Source: Nitrospinaceae bacterium UBA3496 (GTDB lineage: Bacteria; UBA8248). Taken from it: a stretch of 43,832 bases of DNA. Positions 37,213-43,832 of this stretch are shown here, piece by piece. The notes under the pieces were generated by a model. It did no database searches, was not told the origin of the DNA, and worked only from the letters and a program-made list of their open reading frames with translations. Location of the stretch: the NCBI GenBank assembly GCA_002377645.1, contig DFQF01000057.1:1-43832 (forward strand), in the 5' to 3' direction. The position numbers and the translations under genes are program-made. How positions within the stretch are numbered: position 1 is the first letter of the stretch; each line of letters begins with the position of its first letter.

Positions 37213-38241
37213 ATGTTTAATCATTCAAATTTTTCTAAATCTGACGAATTTTCTGAGTTCAGAGAGTTTATACAAAATCATCATCGATTTTTAATAGTTA
37301 CTCATATGGGACCAGATGGTGATGGACTTCTATCCTGTCTTGCATTATCCCTTTATTTAAAAGAAAAAGGGCGTAATGCTATTGTTGTTACAGAAGATGA
37401 AATTCCTGATTTTGTGTCATTTTTTAACGTAGAAGAAATTATTTTATCTAGCAAAAAATTATTAACGAAAAATGAATGGAAAAATGATTTTGATTCGATT
37501 CTCGTTTTAGATGCCGGAAAATTATCTCGTTTGGGGAAATTAGAATCTCCTATTTTATCTAGTTCTCTGCCTATTGCTATTATGGATCATCATATCCCAG
37601 AAGATGACGATCCCGAATGCCCTAAAATAGTTGATGAAAATGCTTCGTCTGTTGGAGAACTTTTATCGGATTTTCTTGAGGAAGAAAAATATGACTTTAA
37701 AAATTTAAAATTAGCAAGATTATTATATTCGGCTATTGTATATGATACAGGCCAATTTCGTTTTACAAATACGACATCAAAAACTTTAAACTGGGCAAAA
37801 CGATTTGTTGAGTTAGGTGTTAATCCTGGCGAGGCGTATAGTATTTTTTGGGAATCTAACGGAATAGGTTCCGTGAAATTACTTGCAAAGCTGATGAGCG
37901 AATTAAAAATTTCATGTAACGAACGTCTTGCTTCTTTTAAACTTACTCAAAAAGATTTGAAAAAATTTAGAGTTAAAAAAGAAGAAACGGATGAGTTTAT
38001 ATCTATTCCAAGAGGTATAGATAGTGTTGAGGTAGTTGTTTTTTGTTCAGAACTTGAAAACGGAAAAATTCGTGTGAGTTTGAGATCAAAAGGGAAAGTA
38101 GAAATACATGAAGTTGCTATGAAGTTTGGTGGTGGAGGACACGCTTTCGCATCTGGAGTTCGCATGAGAGGCCCAATAGAAAAAGCAGAAGAAAAAATCT
38201 TGTCCGCACTTTCAGAAAAGATTAAAGAAACAATGGATTGA
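37213..38241 (+). CDS. DHH/DHHA1 phosphoesterase, NrnA-like
   Basis: The 342-residue manganese-dependent phosphoesterase has motif I VTHMGPDGDGLLSCLAL, motif II ILVLDAGKLSRLG, motif III IMDHHIPEDDD, SAIVYDTGQFRFTNT and the DHHA1 signature FGGGGHAFASGVRM. Relatives degrade nanoRNA and 3'-phosphoadenosine 5'-phosphate. ATG 37213 directly abuts the preceding stop, suggesting translational coupling. Confidence 0.9.
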   Translation: MFNHSNFSKSDEFSEFREFIQNHHRFLIVTHMGPDGDGLLSCLALSLYLKEKGRNAIVVTEDEIPDFVSFFNVEEIILSSKKLLTKNEWKNDFDSILVLDAGKLSRLGKLESPILSSSLPIAIMDHHIPEDDDPECPKIVDENASSVGELLSDFLEEEKYDFKNLKLARLLYSAIVYDTGQFRFTNTTSKTLNWAKRFVELGVNPGEAYSIFWESNGIGSVKLLAKLMSELKISCNERLASFKLTQKDLKKFRVKKEETDEFISIPRGIDSVEVVVFCSELENGKIRVSLRSKGKVEIHEVAMKFGGGGHAFASGVRMRGPIEKAEEKILSALSEKIKETMD

Positions 38242-38245
38242 TTTT

Positions 38246-38689
38246 TTAACTCGTTTTTTTTGCCAGATGTTCACCATATTTTCTCATTTCAGAATTCATT
38301 TTTTCTCCGTGAGGCAAGAAAGTAACTGAGACAAAAATATTTTCATCCCCGTCTATTTGCACTAAATTTCGAAAAAGTGGCTGATTATAGAAACCATTAT
38401 TAGGTTCTGCATGACCTATTCTTTTAGTCGATTTCAAAAAATGGTAAGAGACAATGCCTCTCGGAGGGACAAATCTTTTTCTTGATTCACCTTCATTAGT
38501 AAAGTCTGAAATTATTCCTCCAAATCCTTTACTATGACCATCGCCAAATATATAAGAGCCATTTTTTGACTCGTCACAACCACAATAAGTAGCGAGTTTG
38601 ACATACGGAAATTGTTCAATATCTTCTTCATTTTTTAAAATAACTTCATTAAGTCCACAAGCTGGGCAAACAAAAGAATTGGCAGGCAT
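38246..38689 (-). CDS. Zinc-ribbon-like protein of unknown function
   Basis: I do not recognise this 147-residue protein. It begins with CPACGLNEVIL and has a second Cys pair in LATYCGCDESKNG, a possible zinc ribbon. A conserved-looking middle (IFGDGHSKGFGGIISDF, RKRFVPPRGIVSYHF) and a soluble C-terminus (ENIFVSVTFLPHGEKM) follow. No signal peptide or membrane segment is visible. It converges on the DHH phosphoesterase gene with a 4-nt gap, and lies downstream of the FAH-family hydrolase and enoyl-CoA hydratase genes on the same strand. Confidence 0.65.
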   Translation of the reverse strand: MPANSFVCPACGLNEVILKNEEDIEQFPYVKLATYCGCDESKNGSYIFGDGHSKGFGGIISDFTNEGESRKRFVPPRGIVSYHFLKSTKRIGHAEPNNGFYNQPLFRNLVQIDGDENIFVSVTFLPHGEKMNSEMRKYGEHLAKKTS

Positions 38690-38802
38690 AATTTTTTCCT
38701 AAAATTATTTTTTTCAAAATTCAAAGTTTCTTAAAAACGGGAATATTTTGTCAAAATTAAATTTCGCATACAAGTCATACATTTAGAATTATTTCTAAAA
38801 AT

Positions 38803-39579
38803 TTATTTACCTCTCCATTTAGGTGTTCTTTTTTCTAGAAAAGCATTTAAACCCTCTTCTTTATCTTCGGTTTCACAAAGTGCGCCTTGTGCAAACTTTT
38901 CTAATGCCAATCCAGCAGTCAAACTTCCTTCCATTCCAGAGTGAATCATAGCTTTCATGAATTGTGGAACTAAAGGAGCATAAGAGGATATTTTCTCGCC
39001 CATTGTTATGGCGGTTTTTATTAGGTTGTCTGACTCTACTAATCTAGTTATCAAACCAATTTCTAATGCTTTTTTTGCATCTATGGTTTCTCCCATTAAA
39101 AGCATTTCCATTGCCCATCCCCTGCCTATAAGTCTCGGTAATCTTTGAGTGGCACCACCACCAGGGATAATACCTATTTTGCCTTCGGGTGTAGCAAACT
39201 TTGATGAGGGTGTTGCAATTCTCAGATCGCAACCTAAAGCTACTTCTAGTCCACCACCCATACAAAAACCGTCTATTGCTGCTATTGATGGTTTGCTCAA
39301 TTTTTCAAGTCTTGCGGCCACTCCTTGAACTAATGGTTCAAGAGCTTTTTTTAAATCCCGATCTTTCACTTCCCCTAGATCTGAGCCAGAAGCAAAAGCT
39401 CTTCCGCCTGCACCAGTTATAATAATTACCCTAAGAGAATCATCTTTTTCACTAATTTCCAAAACTTCATGGAATTCATCTAAAGTTTTTAGAGAAATTG
39501 CGTTGTGCTTATCTGGCCTGTTAATTGTAATAATTGCGATTTTTTTGGAAGTTTCATATTTAAGATTTTCAAACTGCAT
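38803..39579 (-). CDS. Enoyl-CoA hydratase
   Basis: This 258-residue crotonase has INRPDKHNAISLKTL, oxyanion-hole segments RAFASGSDLGEV and DGFCMGGGLEVALGCDLRIA, and both catalytic glutamates (GGGLEVA and ATPEGKIGIIPGGG). It therefore looks like a working hydratase, unlike the crotonase paralogue at 20903. The C-terminal EGLNAFLEKRTPKWRG is typical. It lies downstream of the FAH-family hydrolase on the minus strand. Confidence 0.93.
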   Translation of the reverse strand: MQFENLKYETSKKIAIITINRPDKHNAISLKTLDEFHEVLEISEKDDSLRVIIITGAGGRAFASGSDLGEVKDRDLKKALEPLVQGVAARLEKLSKPSIAAIDGFCMGGGLEVALGCDLRIATPSSKFATPEGKIGIIPGGGATQRLPRLIGRGWAMEMLLMGETIDAKKALEIGLITRLVESDNLIKTAITMGEKISSYAPLVPQFMKAMIHSGMEGSLTAGLALEKFAQGALCETEDKEEGLNAFLEKRTPKWRGK

Positions 39580-39616
39580 ATTCTTCCTTTCTTATAGTTA
39601 AACTCATGTTTTAAAA

Positions 39617-40618
39617 CTATCCTTCATTTTGCTTCACTATTGTATTTTTAAGAATACCTATACCTTCAATTTCCAACTCAATAATATCTCCTGGTTTTAT
39701 CCATTTATCCAAATCTGCACCGCATCCAGTTGCCACTGTTCCAGAACCAAACATTTCTCCAGGAATAAGTTCCTCTTCCATTGAGGCATATTCGATCATT
39801 TTTTCCCAGCTGTAAAAAGCGTTTCCAGAGTTTCCTCGACTCCATTCCTCGCCGTTTACTCTTGCGATCATAATTGCATCTTTTGGGTCAAATTCATCTT
39901 TGGTTACAATGCATGGGCCAATTGCAGTGCCAAAATCTTTCCCTTTATGTGGCCCAAGCCAATTTTTCATTTCGTTTATTTGAATATCTCTTGCACTAAA
40001 ATCGTTTAAAACCGTGAAACCGAAAACATGATCCATGGCCTCGTTTTCTTTGATGTCTTTACCTTTTTTGCCAATAAACATTCCAAGCTCAAGCTCGTAA
40101 TCAAGTTTGTCAGTGTAATATGGCCATTTTATACTTTCTTCTGGTCCGATGATAGAAAGCCTGTTTCCTTTGTAACAAGAAGGCAATTCGTACCATATAG
40201 GGTCTATTGTAGTGTTTCTTCTTTTTGCTCCAGCAGCTTTATGCCCCTCATGTATTAAAAAATCCCTAAAACTTATAGGTTCTGGAACAGGCGCACATAT
40301 ACGTACTTCTTCTAATGGCCAAATTATTTGTTCCCCGTTTGGACCTTGACACGTTTTCCCAATAGTTCTTATGTAATCCAGAGTTTCTCTTGCTGTCTCA
40401 AGCGAGGGCTCTCCTCCAGCGATGAAATCACACATCTTATGTGGAATACGGAAATTGGCATACTCAAGATATCTTGGTTCGTTTCCTTTCTCTTTTAATA
40501 GAGAAGCAAAAGATAAATTAAGATCTATTATAATCTCAGCTTGATTGAGCTGAGCAAGTAGACCAATACGAGAAATCCTCGATATTTTGGAATCTATTTC
40601 ATACGTTATGAATTTCAT
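39617..40618 (-). CDS. Fumarylacetoacetate hydrolase family protein
   Basis: This protein of about 333 residues has the FAH catalytic fold: an acidic metal site in LDYELELGMFIGKKG, VLNDFSARDIQ, KGKDFGTAIGPCIV, RVNGEEWSRGN, PGEMFGSGTVATGCG and the terminal IKPGDIIELEIEGIGILKN. It could act on acylpyruvates or ring-cleavage products; the N-terminal region is long, as in true fumarylacetoacetase-like members. GGAGG 5 nt upstream supports ATG 40618 rather than TTG 40630. An enoyl-CoA hydratase follows. Confidence 0.9.
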   Translation of the reverse strand: MKFITYEIDSKISRISRIGLLAQLNQAEIIIDLNLSFASLLKEKGNEPRYLEYANFRIPHKMCDFIAGGEPSLETARETLDYIRTIGKTCQGPNGEQIIWPLEEVRICAPVPEPISFRDFLIHEGHKAAGAKRRNTTIDPIWYELPSCYKGNRLSIIGPEESIKWPYYTDKLDYELELGMFIGKKGKDIKENEAMDHVFGFTVLNDFSARDIQINEMKNWLGPHKGKDFGTAIGPCIVTKDEFDPKDAIMIARVNGEEWSRGNSGNAFYSWEKMIEYASMEEELIPGEMFGSGTVATGCGADLDKWIKPGDIIELEIEGIGILKNTIVKQNEG

Positions 40619-40892
40619 TTTTTCCTCCAAAGAAGCAAGACTTTTAGGCTAAAGTTTCAGCCGAACTGGAAGTGTTTTAATATTTAAAATCATTTTTTTA
40701 TTATCATATAACATTCTGTTCTTTTGGTGGTAAATACAACTATCTGATTTTTTTATCTTCGTTTTCATAAGGGCTTGACTTATTTAATGTGGAAAGTTAG
40801 TTTGGCTTTTTTCTATAGTTAGTTTTTGTTTTATTTCTTATATTTTTGAATACGATTTTGCCGGTATTGTTTTTGTTTTTCAGGGAGTTTAG

Positions 40893-41480
40893 ATGAAATA
40901 CATGTCTTTTTCTCGTTGTACTTTTAAGCTGTTTTTACTTCTTTTTTTCTCGTCTATTTTGCTAGTTTTAGCCTCGGATGCTTTTGCTGCTGGAGGAGAA
41001 GCGAATGCTGGCAGAGACTGGATTAGAAGTTTTAATATTGGCAAGGGAGCGCTAGTTTTAAATCCTATAATTATTTTGATTCAATGGGCAAATTTTCTAG
41101 TTTTTTTGATCTTATTAAATATTATTCTTATTAAACCACTTAGAACACATATGCAGACCAGAGACTCTGAAATTGAGAACAATCTTTCGTCCTCTGAAAG
41201 AGATCAAAAAGAGGCAATGGGATATATTACTCAGTATGAAGACTCACTATCTGAAATAAGAAGAGAAAATAATGAAAGGATAGTGTCCTTGCAACAACAA
41301 ATCACAAATGAATCATTAAAAAAACAAGCTGAGATAAAAGAGAATGCTTCCAAAGATTTAGAGCAAGCACGCACCAGAATATCTACTGAAGCGACAAAAG
41401 CTCGGACTGAATTAAAAGAAATGGCTAACGAACTTGCTGCCCAAATTGCAAATCGGTTGGCAGGAAGAAATGTAGCTTAG
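40893..41480 (+). CDS. ATP synthase F0 subunit b' (AtpX-like)
   Basis: This is one of two stator stalk subunits linking F0 to F1. The 195 residues have a signal-like N-terminus ending FAAGG (about 10-33), a membrane helix at 57-81 (NPIIILIQWANFLVFLILLN), a conserved KPLRTHMQTRDSEIENN junction, and a charged coiled coil to the end. It is the first gene of b'-b-delta-alpha, which fits the atpX-atpF-atpH-atpA order of deltaproteobacterial genomes. Its residues 134-181 recur in diverged form at the start of the next gene. a and c subunits are not in the window. Confidence 0.87.
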   Translation: MKYMSFSRCTFKLFLLLFFSSILLVLASDAFAAGGEANAGRDWIRSFNIGKGALVLNPIIILIQWANFLVFLILLNIILIKPLRTHMQTRDSEIENNLSSSERDQKEAMGYITQYEDSLSEIRRENNERIVSLQQQITNESLKKQAEIKENASKDLEQARTRISTEATKARTELKEMANELAAQIANRLAGRNVA

Positions 41481-41489
41481 GATTTTAAA

Positions 41490-42239
41490 ATGAAGATAAA
41501 AGAAAATGAAAGAAACTCTCCTTTTCAACAAGAAGCGAAGAATGAGTCTTTGCGTCAACAGAAAGAGTTCAAGGAAAATCTTTCAATAGACATAAAAAGC
41601 GTACGTGCAAAAATTGATGATAATGCCTTGAAAGCAAAAACAGATCTAAAAAAAATGGCATATAAGCTTTTGAATATTTTTAGCATTGGTCTTTTCTTTT
41701 TTCTTTGTTCTGTTGCATTTTCTGAAGCTGCAAGTGATGGGCATCATAAAGCTTTTAATCTCAACGAAGAAATATTTAAGTTCGTCAATACTTTAATAGT
41801 TGTTGGAATACTGTATAAGCTTCTTGCAAAACCTCTGAAGAATTTTTTTCATGAAAGAAGGGAAGGAATACGTAAAGCACTCGAAGATTCAGAGAAAGCA
41901 AGAGTAGAAGCAGAAAAGCAACTAGAAGAACAACGTTCCAAAGTAGCAGATTTAGAAGCGGAACTTAATAATGTTCGTGTAGAAGGTGAAAAAGAACTCG
42001 AGAAAATAAAAACTAGACTTGAAGAAGATTCAGAAACACAAGCAAAACGCCTTCTAGATCAAGCAAGCAATTCGATAGAACTAGAGATGAATAAAGCTCT
42101 TTCTGAGATTCAGGATGAAGCTTCAAAAATTGCAGTGGATATAGCTGAAGATATTTTAAAAAAGAATTTAAAAGAAGATGATCAAGTTCGTCTTTCGAAA
42201 CAATATTTAGATAACATTGCAAATACTAGTAGGAGATAA
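41490..42239 (+). CDS. atpF: ATP synthase F0 subunit b with b'-derived N-terminal extension
   Basis: Stator subunit of 249 residues. From residue 56 it looks like a normal b subunit: signal/anchor helix LLNIFSIGLFFFLCSVAFSE, DGHHKAFNLN, a second hydrophobic helix at about 96-113 (IFKFVNTLIVVGILYKLL), then a long coiled coil (REGIRKALEDSEKARVEAEK). The first 60 residues are unusual: residues 13-60 align gaplessly to b' residues 134-181 with 24 of 48 identical. Start ATG 41490 has TAGGA upstream, whereas the internal ATG 41655, which would give an ordinary b subunit, has no Shine-Dalgarno. Confidence 0.88.
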   Translation: MKIKENERNSPFQQEAKNESLRQQKEFKENLSIDIKSVRAKIDDNALKAKTDLKKMAYKLLNIFSIGLFFFLCSVAFSEAASDGHHKAFNLNEEIFKFVNTLIVVGILYKLLAKPLKNFFHERREGIRKALEDSEKARVEAEKQLEEQRSKVADLEAELNNVRVEGEKELEKIKTRLEEDSETQAKRLLDQASNSIELEMNKALSEIQDEASKIAVDIAEDILKKNLKEDDQVRLSKQYLDNIANTSRR

Positions 42240-42241
42240 AA

Positions 42242-42784
42242 TTGGTAGGTGGAGAAAGTGCTAGACGTTACGCGAGAGCTCTCGCTGATATAGCAGAAAG
42301 GCAAAATTCACTTGATGCAATAGGTGAGGAATTAAGTGTTTTTTCAAAGGCCTTTGAAGGTAGTAAAGAACTTCAAGTTTTATTGAAAAATCCAAAATTT
42401 GCGAAAGACAAACAACTTGAAATGTTAGGCCAGGTCTTAGAATCTTCAGGAGTTACTGATTTAGTTAAAAATTTCATTCGTGTTTTAATTGAAAATGACA
42501 GGATAAATGAGTTTCCTGCGATTTCTTCTAAATACCAAGAAATTTCAGATGAGAAAATAGGTCGTGTTAGAGCAGAACTTCGGTCGGCTATAGAACTTGA
42601 CCCTGAAGTTTTAAAAAAGATTCACGAAAAATTAGCAGAAGTTGCTGGATGTGAAGTTCTTTTAAATGTTGTAACAGACAAGGAATTAATTGGCGGTGTT
42701 TCCTGCAAGATGGGTAGTGTTATCATGGATGGTAGTTTAAAAAGTCAATTAAGGAATCTTCGCCAAGAGCTAACACATAAGTAA
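42242..42784 (+). CDS. atpH: ATP synthase F1 delta subunit
   Basis: The delta subunit connects the b/b' stalk to the crown of F1. The 180-residue protein has the family N-terminus ARRYARALADIAERQNSL, LLKNPKFAKDKQLEML, FIRVLIENDRINEFPAI and the C-terminal LIGGVSCKMGSVIMDGSLKSQL. The TTG at 42242 has AGGAG at 42231-42235 with 6-nt spacing, and starts 2 nt after the b subunit stop. Confidence 0.96.
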   Translation: MVGGESARRYARALADIAERQNSLDAIGEELSVFSKAFEGSKELQVLLKNPKFAKDKQLEMLGQVLESSGVTDLVKNFIRVLIENDRINEFPAISSKYQEISDEKIGRVRAELRSAIELDPEVLKKIHEKLAEVAGCEVLLNVVTDKELIGGVSCKMGSVIMDGSLKSQLRNLRQELTHK

Positions 42785-42825
42785 AAATCACATTATTTTT
42801 TTATGAAGGATTGAGGGGAAAATAA

Positions 42826-43832
<1,007 letters not shown>

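Noticed and set aside
40775..40803. TTGACT-17-TAGTTT as promoter of the ATP synthase genes
   Set aside because: The -10 matches only 3 of 6 bases and similar AT-rich matches are frequent in this gap; the 274-nt divergent region 40619-40892 must hold promoters but I cannot place them.

Overview
The window is an AT-rich bacterial chromosome segment (roughly one third G+C by eye) carrying only single-copy housekeeping and metabolic genes. I see no phage genes, insertion sequences, CRISPR arrays or rRNA/tRNA genes. A Gram-negative of the broad proteobacterial/deltaproteobacteria-like type is suggested by four things: the large insert in the GyrB Toprim region, a complete ISC operon ending in iscX, a lipoprotein and several Sec signal peptides, and paired F-type ATPase b'/b stator genes in which b carries a signal-like N-terminus. 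Many CaiB-type CoA transferases, enoyl-CoA hydratases and an LLM oxidoreductase point to an uncultured, metabolically versatile (possibly marine) lineage. That placement is inference only.

Layout. 1-7.8 kb: dnaA, a 205-nt AT-rich gap with possible origin features, recF, gyrB, gyrA; dnaN is absent from its usual place between dnaA and recF. 7.8-15 kb: a TPR/FGE-type lipoprotein, a small secreted unknown, a two-domain rhodanese, truD, an NDUFA9-like SDR, mutY (minus) and an orphan type-1 periplasmic binding protein. 15-20.8 kb: iscR-iscS-iscU-iscA, a hairpin terminator, then hscB-hscA-fdx-iscX, headed by a promoter with a palindromic IscR-type operator. 20.9-23.6 kb: enoyl-CoA hydratase-like protein, CoA transferase, rsmI. 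23.6-27 kb (minus): CoA transferase, HDAC-fold deacetylase, MFS carrier. 27-31.6 kb: Tim44-like protein, LLM oxidoreductase plus a small membrane protein (minus), DUF1015, engB. 31.6-38.2 kb: endonuclease IV-like protein, MmgE/PrpD, a selenocysteine glutaredoxin, thioredoxin reductase, a lone NuoI-type ferredoxin, nicotinate phosphoribosyltransferase, DHH phosphoesterase. 38.2-40.6 kb (minus): zinc-ribbon unknown, enoyl-CoA hydratase, FAH-family hydrolase. 40.9-43.8 kb: ATP synthase b', b, delta and alpha (alpha cut by the window end).

The most notable item is at 34010-34255. An 81-residue glutaredoxin/NrdH-like protein has an in-frame UGA exactly where the first Cys of the CPPC redox motif belongs, giving UPPC. 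A hairpin with the geometry of a bacterial SECIS element starts 12 nt after the UGA, and thioredoxin reductase lies directly downstream. This is best read as a selenoprotein redox pair that conventional gene calling would truncate.

The second notable item is in the ATP synthase stator. The first 60 residues of subunit b are a diverged copy (24 of 48 residues identical, mostly with synonymous third-base changes) of the C-terminal part of the upstream b' subunit, placed in front of the normal signal-like start of b. Other points of interest are a CTG start for the nicotinate phosphoribosyltransferase, Ala83/Pro87 in the GyrA quinolone pocket, and the IscR operator.
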